Assembly (NCBI GenBank): GCA_009746045.1
Contig: RPFO01000015.1
Location: 2,443,498-2,507,497 of the forward strand
Length of the DNA stretch: 64,000 nucleotides
DNA from: Mesostigma viride
Lineage: Eukaryota > Streptophyta > Mesostigmatophyceae > Mesostigmatales > Mesostigmataceae
Direction of reading: 5' to 3'
Both the position numbers and the translations under genes were made by a program. Below are positions 21,883 through 32,780 of the stretch, in pieces (within the stretch, counting starts at the first letter, position 1; every line of letters begins with the position of its first letter). The notes under the pieces are model-generated. The model searched no databases and was not told the DNA's origin. It was given only the letters and a program-made list of their open reading frames with translations.

Positions 21883-22232
21883 GTTAGCATTTTGGGCAAC
21901 CAATATGCTAAGTGGATGCAGTTTGGAAAGACCTTTCCAACGCCGTGCTGATCGCCTGAAACAGACAAGGGACGAGAAAGATATTCATGCGGTCCTGAAG
22001 TCCTAGCCGTCCGCGGCCGGCGAGGGTGCTATCCTCTGGTGAAGTGGACAGGACACGTGGCAGGCCGTGCCTGCACAGGCTTAGCCTGTCTATCACGTGA
22101 CTGTGGTCCACGTAGACCAGGAGGGACAGCAGCCTGCGACTGGTGGGGTACTGGAACTGGCACAAGGCTGCAAGGATAGTAAGTCTTGCAGGCTTGTGAC
22201 AGGTCCTAGTTGAGAGTGGACTAAACGAACAA
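21883..22232 (+). repeat. Diverged LTR fragment of the E3 family
   Basis: Begins GTTAGCAT.TTGGG as in the E3 LTRs and shares CTTTCCAACGCCGTG, GTGGACAGGACACGTGG, CAGGCCGTGCCTGCACAGGC and CTTAGCCTG in order. It stops at about 22232, well short of the 655-bp LTR, where the inverted A LTR begins. Confidence 0.75.
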
Positions 22233-22259
22233 CTCACTGAAAGGAAAAAAGAGAATGTA

Positions 22260-22743
22260 TTATGAATGATAATACTTCGACCACAAAGGGCTCAGAATGG
22301 AACTCGATGCGTGAGCTGCTCGGTGCTATGGCACTCCCCAGTGCTTTGCCTACTATATGCCTATGGCAGCGCTCACTGCAGCGCCTACCAGTGGACAACT
22401 GTACACTGCAATGCCATGCGACCACGTCACTAGCATCAACTACACTCGGCCCGTCAGACCCGGATAACCCGGATCTGGCGGGTCGAGCTAGAGTCTAGAC
22501 ACAGTCTGGCACTAACGGCACAACAGTCCACATGACACCTCAGGACCGTACGACCTGCCGTACAGTACTGAGGTGTCCCGCTCAGCCGCGGTAGGCAATA
22601 CGCGGCGCGCAGGCCGGAAATCCGTGTGTCAGCCTAAGCATCTCATCTAACTCCCATTATGTTTTCCTTTCAGGTTGAAGGCTAGCGACTTCAAGCCTGA
22701 TCCTGCCCAGCTAGCTAGGAGACGGACTCCAAGCTGACTGAGT
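22260..22743 (-). repeat. Inverted, diverged copy of the element A LTR
   Basis: Reverse complement of about 7876-8330, sharing CTCAGCCGCGGTAGGCAATA and CCTTTCAGGTTGAAGGC. Divergence is clearly higher than between the two LTRs of A. No internal A sequence flanks it, so it is a solo LTR or a truncated remnant. Confidence 0.8.
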
Positions 22744-23212
22744 TGTAAAGCATTACAAATGATGCTGGGCAGGGCTCGGAAAAATACTGTCGGAACGACA
22801 CATTGAAATAAACGTATGCATTATTCTGTCCAGGTTTCTGTTATGCAATATATCAGTTTGCTGCACGTGATGTTGATTACCTGGATGCGGACAATGAATC
22901 CGGCGCGACTCATGTCGTTGGCCAAAATGGTTGCCACAATGGTTGCAGTCTTGCCACGGGTTGTTAAGATATAACCATGGCAGACTTAAGTTTGGCGTCT
23001 GGTGTCTAGAAGGTTCCATGTGCACAACGCATACTGCATTGCCATACTTGTAACGACAGTGCAGGACAAGGTTTCTAGGCATCTCTAGAAGGTTGACGCT
23101 GAAAATGTATAAATTTAATGCAATAAACAGCGGCCAAGGAGCCGCAGCCATTGTAACCAAACAATTCCAAAGTCATTCTCAACTCGTACTCTTAATCACA
23201 CATTTTTTTACC

Positions 23213-24209
23213 ATGGCTCGTAGCCGTGCTGCGGCAAGCGCTGAGACTGACGCCATTGTCCTGACTGGACAGGACAAGAAGGAAATGAACAAATTAAAGC
23301 AGCACGAAGTTGGCAATGCGTTTGCTGCCCAAGCCGCTGCCACCCGGCAGCAAGGACCCGGAGAAGAAGGACTACTGCGACGGCCTGGGGTACTGGTACG
23401 CGAAGACAGTGAGTTTCCTGGACAACGACCACGTTGCTACGTTGCGATTCAGTGGACACGGCTCGTCGGGAATGCCGGCCGTCCGTGATTTGATCCGGAT
23501 TGCCCACGAGAAAAAGATGGAGTGGGCGGACTTTTACAGCCGTTTGAAGGAACTCCTTGTGCCCGAGGGCCTGCTCAAGTCGATCAAAGATATGATGCGG
23601 ATCCTCACTTTTGAGGTGTCGGGCGACCCGGTCCAGGCGACACTGGCATTCGAGAGGATGCTGGAAGACACTACGTTGACTTTTCCAGATGATTTCAGCG
23701 TCGTGCTTTTCCTGGGCAAGGCCCTCGCCAGTGGTGTGATTACTGACAGCAGTATCCAAGGCTTGGCTCCCGTCCTGACAAAGGAAAAGCTAGAAAGCAG
23801 GACTGCCAGCTTTACTGCCATCCGGGAGGCCTTCGCCCTCGGTGGCGCGGCACAGGAATTGGCGGGAAGGGGATCTGCCACCAAGCCCGCGGGAACAGCA
23901 AGCATCAGTGCTGTTTTTGGGGAGGGCGACAGACGCGAGAAGTGCCCGAGGTGCCAGGGCACTGGCCACAACCGTGACAGCTGCAATGCCAACAAGAATT
24001 TTCCTCTGTCGACCAATTAATTGTGTGGCAAATGCCACAAGCCAGGCCACAAGGCCAGGTTTTGCAAGTCCGGCAGGCAGCCGGACAAGAAAAACGATGC
24101 CACTGCCGACGAGGGTAGGGCCGGGCCCATTAGGAGGCCTCGTCGGAGCATGCGCTGGGTTCGTCCCCAGCAGGCGCAGCAGGCGCACCAGGCGCAGCAG
24201 GGAAACTAG
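23213..24209 (+). pseudogene. Gag of element B with one frameshift and one in-frame stop
   Basis: Starts ATG 23213 (MARSRAAASAETDAIV) and shifts frame near 23345. It then continues through a copia Gag core (KDYCDGLGYWYAKTVSFL, WADFYSRLKELLVPEG). Two knuckles follow: CPRCQGTGHNRDSC (about 23942) and CGKCHKPGHKARFC (about 24024), both CX2CX4HX4C. A TAA at 24018-24020 lies in frame between them. The stop could be decay or a read-through point, since the frame after it carries the intact second knuckle to 24209. Confidence 0.78.
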
Positions 24210-24274
24210 ACGGCCCAGGACAGGGCGTATTCGACAGTGATAGGGTTCTGCAGTCTAGCCCAGCGGAGCGGCCC

Positions 24275-25700
24275 TTGGCAAATGAAAATCAAGGGGCAGC
24301 ACAAGATTTATCGGACAGTGTACCCGTAACTGATGGTAATGAAAAGCTTGTTTCTATTTACGGAATTGCCTCTCGTCTGCACACATTATTTGGCCATGGC
24401 ACAAATGCTTATAAATTTGCAAATGCACTGGGTGGGGCAGAGCTTTTGGCAGCATGTCGAGATTGCTATGCGCATTGTCCTGTGTGTCAGGCTACTGGGC
24501 CAAAGCTTCCCCGCCACCATGCTAAGCATCCCTCCGCATGCAAAGGGCAGATTGTAGGCGACGTACTGTTCTGGGCGTTTCTCCCTTATTTCATAGCCAT
24601 AGATAGGTATGCTCATAATGTAGCAGTCATCCCGCTGCGGGGTCAGTCAGCGGAAGATTTGGCGGAGGCTATTGACATTCTCTCTGCGTTTTTCTCTCCT
24701 ATTGAGTCACTACAAATGGACAGGCAGTTCGCATGCTTTGAGGGCAAGCCGGGGTTTGAGTACCTCCGGACAGTGGGCCGTCAAGACCATGAAGGGCAAG
24801 GTTTGGTGGAACGTGCTGTGCAGGAATTTAAACAAGCTGCACGGCGGAACGGTGAGGCTGCTCTTGGTTCTTATGCTTCCCGTTTAGTGTGGGCTTTGCA
24901 TATTTCTGCATGCCTAAACCGCCGTGTGCTCCTTTCAGTGCCTTCGCGCAATTGTGTTATCACTGCAGAGGGCTTGCAGCATGGCCACTACCTGCCTGAA
25001 GTAGAGGAGGAATGGGCACAGCATTTGCAGCAAAAGTTTGCCAATCTGGTTCGAAGGGATATGCGTAGGCCGGTTACCGCCTATAGCGTAGGGGACCAGG
25101 TTTGGATTCATGATGAGGGCTCCTTTGGCAAGAGGGGACAATGGGAGGGCCCAGCCACTGTGGAGGCTGTGGACGTGCATGTACGCAAGGCGATTGTGTC
25201 CTTGCAGGGCAAGCAACACCACATTCCCTGGAGCAGACTCAAGCCTTACCTGCCGCACACGAGCGCATGGGAGCGACTTCTCCACTACTACGCGGACGTG
25301 GCGCACTTCGTGCGAGAGCCAGGTGATGTTCCCACCTCTCCCCCTCGTTCTCTGCCTGCCTCTGACCCTATGGATGTCTTTGTGGGGAATAGCGAGGACG
25401 ATGGTGACGTAGATGATGATGGGGACGTGCGGGCTCTAGCGGAGGATGTTCGAGGCGTAATGAGCGAGCCCCCTGCTGACCTGCGCGAGGGTAGTAGGGC
25501 GGGCTTTACTCCTGCCGTTAGCCAGGATCCGGCTGCCGTTAGTCAGCCTAGCCAGGGGCGTGGTGGTTTGCTGAACAAGATTGTGCTAGGGCTGAGGCGC
25601 CGAGACAATACCATGGGGCTTGCTTCCCTTCGCAACCCAACCTGTGCAATGGGCAGTGCACCACCTCAGCTTGACCCGAGCATCGCTGTGATTTCCTCAC
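24275..25700 (+). CDS. Integrase of element B
   Basis: Frame open from near 24245 to 26347. Zinc-binding H-x4-H in LHTLFGH (about 24377) and CPVC (about 24478). Catalytic Asp in IVGDVLFWAF (about 24559), Asp in LQMDRQFAC (about 24716) and Glu in GLVERAVQE (about 24805). The C-terminal barrel region (DQVWIHDEG, GQWEGPATVE) ends near 25250. An acidic, Pro-rich linker (about 25320-25660) leads straight to the protease. No protease-like motif precedes the integrase. Confidence 0.88.
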
Positions 25701-26347
25701 TCTCGGCCACTTGGTCACTTCAGTGTGGGCTTCTCGTAGACACCCAAGCCCAGGTCTCCATTATTGGGGAGTATTGTGTAGATGATGATTGTCCCTTGTT
25801 TCCCTCCCGGTGGACCCAGGTCACTGACTTTGCTAGGTCGGGGTCTTACAAGGTCTTGGGGGAGATCCCACTAGAGATCCTGGGTGTTGAGACGCCTATG
25901 TGTGTGGTGGAGGGATACGAGGGCCCAGCACTTTTGGGGCAGCCATTCTTGTCCCTACCCGGGGTCACAGTTAGTAGCACACAGTTGTCTCGAGCGGGAT
26001 TCGGTTACCTGAGATTAAACAATTTCTCCCTTGATGTAGCGACTAGGGGCCTCTCCTTGCCTATGGTGGCAGCCCTGAAAGGGGTAGAGTACAATGAGTT
26101 GCCTCCTGCCCGTGATCTCATTACCCCTAAGGCCCTTACCCCTGAAAGCTTGGGGCTTAATTTCCATGACTTTGCTAAAGAGAGCCCCGTGTCCTTCTTT
26201 GATGTAGCCAGGCACGTCTCGACTGGGGAGGGTCTAGACAATACCCAAGGTGCCATCTTGGCTGCGGGGGAACGATGGCTAGGGCTGGGGTGTGTGGAGC
26301 CTGTGGACGTTGTACCGAGGGATGGCAGATTGCTTCGCTTTACATAA
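25701..26347 (+). CDS. Aspartic protease and pre-RT linker of element B
   Basis: In frame with the integrase. Active site LLVDTQAQVSII with Asp at 25739-25741. Flap-like middle (YKVLGEIPLEILGVET) and second hallmark PALLGQPFLSLPGV at about 25927. The following segment, ending CVEPVDVVPRDGRLLRFT, aligns with E3 (NCAEPVDVLPEDHQLLS) and corresponds to the stretch before RT in copia Pol. The frame ends at TAA 26345-26347 where the RT frame takes over. Both halves are unbroken here, so B is the best copy for this domain. Confidence 0.85.
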
Positions 26348-27776
26348 GTGGACATTTCAGATGAAGCCCGTCCCGGGCACTGATAGGAAAGTAGAATTTG
26401 CTAGACCTGTAGTGCTAGAGTTTTCTGGATCTTCTGACATGCCCCCTTCGGCCTTGACTGCGCCAGGTTTAAACAAAGATACATGGCGCATGGTAGTGTG
26501 CTTTCATCTAGGGCGCTTGAATAGGGGTATGCCACATGGGTCCGCTGTGCTAGATTTTTCAAAGGCTTACCTCCACGGGGATGCCAATGAAAGTGCTCGG
26601 CTATGGGATGGAACCACACCCCTCTATGTTAGGACACCCAAAATCTGGGAGCCTCTTGTAGGAAAGAAGTTTATGCGGTTGATAAAGGCGGTTGATGGGA
26701 CCGTGGCTGGTCCACGGGCTTGGCGCCTGAGCCTAGAGCGCCTTCTCCTTGACACAGCTCGCATGGTGTACAGTGACTTGGACCCCTCCTTGTTTGTGGG
26801 CGTCTGGAAGGGCGAGCTGGTGTTTGTGTTCGTGCATGCGGATGACTGTGATTGCTTTGGCCCGCGTGAATGGATTGCCTGGTTCCATAGCATTGTGCAT
26901 GCCAGGTACCCTGTGGGCAAGCTTATTTTCCGTGAGCCGGGCAAGGTGGTTCAGTTCATGGGCATGGACACTGTCATGGATCACGATGAGCACGGCAAGT
27001 GGGCGATGTTGCTTCAGCCCAAGGGCAGCTATGTGCAGGATTTGGTTAAGGAGGTGATGAGCAGCAGTGGGCCGCTTCTTGCGTCTGAGTGTGGGACATT
27101 GCGTGGCAAGCTTAATTGGCTGGCCTGCACCACTAGCCCTGATTTGGCTGTCCTTAGCCGACTGCCTGACAATGTACTGTGCCTTATTGACCGTGCGGTG
27201 ATTGTGCAGTACCTCCTGGCCTCACCCGGGTTGATGTTACAAGGTGTAGACTGGGATAAGCCCGTGGAGCTTGTGTCTTATTGCGACAGTTCCCTAGATG
27301 CCCGCGTGCTCACCAAGATGCGTGGTAGGTGCGCTGCTGTCACTACCATTTGCAACGCTGACCAACCCACGATGTCTTCCATCTTTGCATGGTATTCCCG
27401 TTTGCACCGCCGCGTGTATGTGGGATCCGACACCGCTGAGGCGCGCGCATACTGCGAGGCTGCGAGCGAGCTGTCCTACTTCCACGCGCTCATTTGCTGG
27501 ATTCTCGCGGTGGGCGGCACCACTCCGCATCTCCGTCGCGTGATACGCACGGACAGCCAGGCGGTTGTTGATTTCATTGAGAACCCTTATGCCCGCACAC
27601 GGGACTTGGACTTCCTCAGGGTCAAGGAGTTCTCTGATTGTGTCAGTACCCAGCATGTGCCGGGCGAAAGGAACTACTCCGATGCCCTTACTAAACTGTA
27701 TAGCTCAGCTAAGGCACAGTACCCGCTTCTGCGACACACGATGAATAGGCTATCACTGGGTCAGTCTTCGCACTAG
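26345..27776 (+). CDS. Reverse transcriptase and RNase H of element B
   Basis: Open frame overlapping the protease frame (it is open from 26292). RT motifs: WTFQMKPVPG, RPVVLEFSG, DFSKAYLHGD (about 26552) and the active site VHADDCDC (His-Ala-Asp-Asp, 26835-26846). RNase H: Asp in YCDSSLDA (about 27283), Glu in DTAEARA (about 27435), Asp in RTDSQAV (about 27550), Asp in YSDALTK (about 27680). It ends at TAG 27774-27776. This is the longest intact RT-RH frame in the window. Confidence 0.88.
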
Positions 27777-28360
27777 TTGAGTTGCGTTGAACCATGAATG
27801 GCCCCGCGCCACGGGTTTTCAGCCTTGGTAGGTTTTCCCCGGGAGTGATTACCTATTGTATAATAATGTTCAGTGGGCATTACCCTCTGAGACTATGTCG
27901 GTGTTGTAGTTGCTATTCATGATGGCATGGCCCGCGCGGCCGTTAATGACTGATAAGAGTACGCTGGCCATCTTTGCCACATGAAAAAGAAAAGTGCTGG
28001 AGTTGTAAAGCATTACAAATTCTTGCTGTGTAGCAACCAGGGCCGGATGGAAAGCACTTGAATTATGTATTTTATTGTGCTCCGTGACTCCCCAGCAGGA
28101 ATTGAATTGAATTGGAACATAACTCCGTTGAGAGTATGTGTAGCACATATCCCTGAGCGCGGGCAACCTCCACGAGCCACGAGCCACGAGGTAGCCATGG
28201 ATGACGTCGGAGCTCATAACTTTCACGTTTGAGCACCGAGTTTAGCCGTGAATATCACTACCGCTTCGTCTTTCTAAGACGCACACGCTGGTATAATTTT
28301 CCGCATCTAAAACGCAATATATGACGAGTAAATGCCCGTCGACGCAACGCAGTTTGGCGG

Positions 28361-29650
28361 ATGCGCTCGCCTGCGGCAGCTGCCGATGCGGCAGCTGAGG
28401 CTGACGCTTTGCCAGCTCCGGCAGGCAGCGGTGACACTAGTCGTGCACTGGTGGTCACCCAGCAACCTCCCGGCCTCCATGCCTCGCCATCGGCATCGCC
28501 AGACCCTAAACGCGCCCGCTCAGCCGACAAAACAGGAGGGTCTTCACGCCCCTCGGAACCGCGCTTTCGGCTCAAACCTTTCCAGGTCGATGATCACGAC
28601 TGGACCAACATGTCTCCGTCCGATGCTCTGGACTGCATCTTCTACGGGGACTACGCCTCGCTTTACGACCTGTGCATCCATCTCCACGCCACCGGACGCC
28701 TCCTCGTCACCGACGGCCGTCGCTGGCACAACGTCAGCATGGTTTTCGGCTCCCCCCGCCCCGACCTCCAGCGTGCCATCCTCAACTCCCTTCTCCAGCG
28801 CTCTGACGGCGAGATCTGGGCTCCATCCATCTCCGCCCCCACCCTCCGTTCCATCCTCACGGAAGCCTTCCAGCAGCACGTGACCCCCCTTGCTGCTGAC
28901 GTCGCAGCAATGGGTGGCCCGCTGGCTGCTGAACTTCCTCACCTCACCGCCACCTCCACTGCCATTTCCGCCTCCACTGCCGACATCAAAGCCCAGCTCC
29001 TCGACCTCGACCAACGCCTTCAAGCCACCGCCACCGCCCTTGAGAGCTTGCATGACACCGCCGGCCTCACCGCCCAGGCGGTGAAGGACATCGCCGCCCA
29101 GCCGGCGCCTGCTGGCCCGGCCGGCGATGCTCCCTCCACCTGGGCGGACTTGCTTAAGCAGCATACCACCTCCACCACCTCCTCCATCTCGGCACAACTC
29201 AAGCAACAAGCCCTCGACCTTCGCGAGGAAGCCGACATCGCCCGGCGCAGCCACAATGTCATCGTCAAGCACTTCGACCAGCCGGCAGGTGAGACCTCCA
29301 CGAGCCTTCTTGAGGACATTTTTGCCCCCATGCGACTCACTGGTGAGCTGGACATGTCGGCTGTCCGCCTTCCCCGCGCGCGGGGGAAGGCTGGCCCGGC
29401 ACCCGTGCTCCTCACCTTTAAGTACATGGCGGACAAGCTGGCGTTCCTTAAATGCCGCAAGAAGCTCTTGAGGACTCGCTTCACGCTGGACGACGACTTG
29501 ACCCTGGCCCAGCAACAGCGGCGACGCGAGCTATGGCCGACCTACCTTCAGCTCCGGCAGAGCGCAGGGGGGAAGCCGGTATACTGGAGGGGGGCGGTCA
29601 TCCACGTTGACCACAAGCCCTGGCAGCCCCCTCCTGCCACCTCAGACTAG
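28361..29650 (+). CDS. LINE ORF1 protein
   Basis: 429 aa from ATG 28361 (MRSPAAAADAAAEADALP), fully open. The N-terminus is Ala/Pro-rich; a central helical part (residues about 195-300) could form a coiled coil. The C-terminal third has the look of L1-type ORF1 RNA-binding domains: NVIVKHFDQP, then FAPMRLTGELDMSAVRLPR, KAGPAPVLLTFKYM and DDDLTLAQQQRRRELW. Such proteins bind LINE RNA. No ORF2 follows; only 0.18 kb separates it from a LINE 3' end. It may be an internally deleted LINE or two adjacent pieces. Confidence 0.65.
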   Translation: MRSPAAAADAAAEADALPAPAGSGDTSRALVVTQQPPGLHASPSASPDPKRARSADKTGGSSRPSEPRFRLKPFQVDDHDWTNMSPSDALDCIFYGDYASLYDLCIHLHATGRLLVTDGRRWHNVSMVFGSPRPDLQRAILNSLLQRSDGEIWAPSISAPTLRSILTEAFQQHVTPLAADVAAMGGPLAAELPHLTATSTAISASTADIKAQLLDLDQRLQATATALESLHDTAGLTAQAVKDIAAQPAPAGPAGDAPSTWADLLKQHTTSTTSSISAQLKQQALDLREEADIARRSHNVIVKHFDQPAGETSTSLLEDIFAPMRLTGELDMSAVRLPRARGKAGPAPVLLTFKYMADKLAFLKCRKKLLRTRFTLDDDLTLAQQQRRRELWPTYLQLRQSAGGKPVYWRGAVIHVDHKPWQPPPATSD

Positions 29651-29827
29651 GGAATCCATACCAGTAGTGTAGATTAGTCAGGCTTAGCCTAGCAATGATG
29701 TGGCCCACGCGCATGTGCGCCCATAATGGCCCCCATGGATGTTGCCTTCAGAATTTAGCCACGCCATGCCTATAATAATGGGACCCCCATGGATGTTGCA
29801 TTAAGAATTTAGCCATGCTATGCCTAT
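29651..29827 (+). repeat. Short duplicated segment between ORF1 and LINE 3' end
   Basis: A block around CCCCCATGGATGTTGC and GAATTTAGCCA is present twice (about 29730 and 29785) with few changes. No coding potential is seen. Confidence 0.6.
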
Positions 29828-30235
29828 GCGATATGTCCTAACCTGGCGTGCCCCCGGCCGCGCGCGGCAGGGCCGCCACCCGTGGACATTTCGTGATAGA
29901 CTCGGCATGGACATGTGCTACACTAGACGTGACGGGCTCACCCCCGGGCAGCCTCCTCAGTTTGTCTGTAATATGGAGGCGGATGGTGCGCAAGGATAGA
30001 TGGCAAGTAGTGATGAAGGAGACCACCCCCAAGCCTGTGGGGGCTCCGCGTGTGACCAAGTATGGCATTCATAGCGATTCGGGCCGCGGTGCCCACACCC
30101 CTGTAACTAGGACCTAGATAGCTTATACCATCCATTCCATCCCATGTTCCCCTCCCACTGAGGACTTATGCTCACGTGACGCAGTCACGTGTCTATTAAT
30201 TAATTAATTAATTAATTAATCAATTAATGCCTATG
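29828..30235 (+). mobile_element. LINE 3' end with (TTAA)n tail
   Basis: Nearly identical to 43642-44022. Encodes an ORF2 C-terminus (MVRKDRWQVVMKETTPKPVG, stop about 30115). Then follows a 3' UTR ending in the perfect hairpin CACGTGAC-GCA-GTCACGTG (about 30173) and a TTAA repeat tail (30193-30229). The tail replaces a poly(A), as in LINEs that end in a microsatellite. Confidence 0.75.
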
Positions 30236-30422
30236 CAGAGAGATGCTCTCTGTTGAGAAGCCATGCCCTAGCCCTTGTATAGCCATGATGATCTTCCTCC
30301 CCCGTGCCAGGATCCCCTTAGTTGGGTTGAACCTGAGACAGCATGGTGGTGCCGGTGCCCTTGAGGCACCTAGAGCAAGTGTTGCTTACATTCCACTCTT
30401 GCAGGAAGTAGCCCAGAATGTA
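30236..30422. other. Short unassigned spacer
   Basis: No gene or repeat recognised between the LINE tail and the TTAA-type transposon G3. Confidence 0.4.
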
Positions 30423-30592
30423 TTAACCCGTGTTTTTTTAATTAGAACGCGATATATCGCGTTGTAAGCTTTTTTTAGAACGCGTATAGCACCTAAGGAA
30501 AAATTTTTTTCATGGTCATGTATATACTTTCCTGAAAGCCCATAAATCAAAGGATTTTTTGAGCTACTCAGACCTACAAAATGCTTATTCAT

Positions 30593-31166
30593 GTCCCACG
30601 TAGCTCCCACAAAAACCAGCATCTTCATTAAAACAATAAGTGGAAGCATACATGTGACACTAATTGACATGCCCGGAGGCACGCCGTTCAAGGCCCTTCA
30701 TGAAGTACGTTGCCCTAGAGGCAACCAAGACAAGGGTGGGTGGGTGGGGAGCAAAGAAAGAGGCCGACAAAACCAGCCAGAGCGGCTTTTAGTCGCAAAA
30801 CCTCCCTTATCCCTAGCTAACTGACGTCATTAAACCCTTATGTTCAGTGATGCTAGTAAGACGCTAACCGTACAGACCGGGGGTAGAATATCCCGAATCT
30901 GCACGGCTAGTATTAAATAATGCGTAGGTTGTTCTTTTCAGGGGCACTGCACCTCACGCCCCGTTCCGCCCGGGTATAATCAACCCAAGCGCGGAACGCA
31001 CATTTTATTTAATTCATTTTTCGACCATGCACTATATTGCATCTACTAATCACAAAAGCTCTAGCCAAACAGCTACGAGAAAACACTACGACCTATAAGC
31101 CGCTCATCCAGCGGCCTCTTGTTCCCGCATTCACGTATAGAAGAAACTCCGTTCAAAGAACCCCGA
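30593..31166. mobile_element. Unknown insertion H1 (short form)
   Basis: 574 bp, starting GTCCCACGTAGCTCC and ending TTCAAAGAACCCCG, flanked by ATTCAT on both sides (30587-30592 and 31167-31172). Its first 122 bp and last 418 bp match H2, with only about 34 bp between them. It looks like a deletion derivative of H2. No terminal inverted repeat was found and no gene fits. Confidence 0.65.
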
Positions 31167-31172
31167 TTCATG

Positions 31173-32545
31173 TCCCACGTAGCTCCCACAAAAACCAGCA
31201 TCTTCATTAAAACAATAAGTGGAAGCATACATGTGACACTAATTGACATGCCCGGAGGCACGCCGTTCAAGGCCCTTCATGAAGTAGGTTGCCCAATCAC
31301 CCCCGCCCTGGCTTTCCCTTGAAGCCGCACTCCACCTTGCTCGTTGTCACAAGTGACCGCCCTGCCGCAAAACGGGAGCCCCCCACATCGGGAGGCGTGT
31401 GCCCGGCGGCTGTGGATGCATGGCCAGGCCCAAAAAGGCCCAGCGCATTTGCACTGCGATTGCGCACGGCCAGCCTATCATGACCCCTCTCGGGGCCCCG
31501 AGTCGGTACCGCTATGGCCGTCTCCCCATAGACCCGGGGTGCTTCGAGAAAAAACGTGGACCTAGCCCAGGCCCCGCCAGCCCGGATGCCCGAGGCCACA
31601 GCCCCAGGCACCTGGCTGAACGAGAGTCCGTTCAGCCAAGACCGCATTCCCCCCGAGGTTTCTATGCGTGGGGAAAAAATTTCTAGCTTAGGCGCTTTTC
31701 CCATCGCCGTCCCCAGCCCCAACCACCCCCCCTCGGCGGAAGGCAATTGCAAAGTTTGCTGGCCAGCAGCAATTTCCGAAGAAAAAGCCGCAGGCCGCGG
31801 ACCGAGACACGGGTCGCCAGTGCCAGCCATCCGGCTCCAACCCGGGGTGCAAGCATCCCCAGGTACGGAGCACCAGCTCGCGCACTGTGCCGACCAAGCG
31901 ACAGTTGAGCACCTGTCACGGCATCCGGCCCACCAAAGACCCCAAGCTGGGGAAAAGGTGCGGACCGGAGGTAATCATTTTCTTTTCTTTTAGTTAACCG
32001 GGCGAGGAACTACGCCTGGCCGGTTAACAACTGGAAGTCTCACCACTGGCCAAGTGGCCGGTGCAACCAGTGCTTTTGGGATTTTGCTCCGCAGCACCCA
32101 TAGCTGCGGCTGCCGCCGCAACGACAACGAGCAAAGAAAGAGGCCGACAAAACCAGCCAGAGCGGCTTTTAGTCGCAAAACCTCCCTTATCCCTAGCTAA
32201 CTGACGTCATTAAACCCTTATGTTCAGTGATGCTAGTAAGACGCTAACCGTACAGACCGGGGGTAGAATATCCCGAATCTGCACGGCTAGTATTAAATAA
32301 TGCGTAGGTTGTTCTTTTCAGGGGCACTGCACCTCACGCCCCGTTCCGCCCGGGTATAATCAACCCAAGCGCGGAACGCACATTTTATTTAATTCATTTT
32401 TCAACCATGCACTATATTGCATCTACTAATCACAAAAGCTCTAGCCAAACAGCTACGAGAAAACACTACGACCTATAAGCCGCTCATCCAGCGGCCTCTT
32501 GTTCCCGCATTCACGTATAGAAGAAACTCCGTTCAAAGAACCCCG
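31173..32545. mobile_element. Unknown insertion H2 (long form)
   Basis: 1,373 bp with the same ends as H1, flanked by ATTCAT (31167-31172 and 32546-32551). The uninterrupted G1 copy has a single ATTCATTAGAG at this point, proving both are insertions. The 0.83-kb middle is GC-rich and holds the only coding potential. I recognise no known transposon class. Confidence 0.7.
31420..31686 (+). CDS. Small ORF in H2
   Basis: 88 aa from ATG 31420 (MARPKKAQRICTAIAHG), basic and Pro-rich, with no known domain. Further on (about 31779-31975) another frame gives a Cys/His-bearing stretch (CQPSGSNPGCKH ... CHGIRPTKDPKLGKRC) that could be a degraded zinc-binding domain. Both are in the part of H2 that H1 lacks, as expected if this is the mobility gene. 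This is inference from position only. Confidence 0.3.
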   Translation: MARPKKAQRICTAIAHGQPIMTPLGAPSRYRYGRLPIDPGCFEKKRGPSPGPASPDARGHSPRHLAERESVQPRPHSPRGFYAWGKNF

Positions 32546-32780
32546 ATTCATTAGAGAGATACACTGGTTTGAATACAGGGGGGTCTGACCATGACCGCGA
32601 TTTCTTGACCCTAGGTCACAAGTCATGTGCTGATTCACAAATGGTTCATGAAAAAAATCTGGCTTCTTGCACGAGCTATGGGCAACATATGCAGGCTCTG
32701 TGAAACAAAACTCAGGCCCATTGGGCCACTGGAGCTATTTTTCATTAGCATCACAATTACAACGCAGTACAACGCAGTGG

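Larger units (their letters stand above)
22744..28020 (+). mobile_element. Ty1/copia-like retrotransposon B (Gag-IN-PR-RT-RH order)
   Basis: Contains gag (23213-24209), integrase and protease in one frame (24275-26347), and RT with RNase H (26345-27776). I could not prove LTRs. A 19-bp sequence GTTGTAAAGCATTACAAAT occurs at both ends (22744 and 28001), but the flanking bases do not align further. The 5' and 3' non-coding parts are 22744-23212 and 27777-28000. Frame breaks lie in gag, between the two zinc knuckles, at gag/pol and at PR/RT. Confidence 0.8.
30427..32780 (+). mobile_element. TTAA-type DNA transposon copy G3 (right part missing), split by H1/H2
   Basis: Starts TTAA-CCCGTGTTTTTTT (TTAA at 30423-30426). 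30427-30592 plus 32552-32780 match the left 395 bp of G1 (44655-45050) closely. The match stops at 32780, so the right end is deleted. The subterminal palindrome AACGCGATATATCGCGTT is present (about 30447). No transposase is encoded. Confidence 0.75.

Noticed and set aside
28001-28330. 3' LTR of element B
   Set aside because: Only 19 bp match the presumed 5' end; the following 300 bp do not align by eye.
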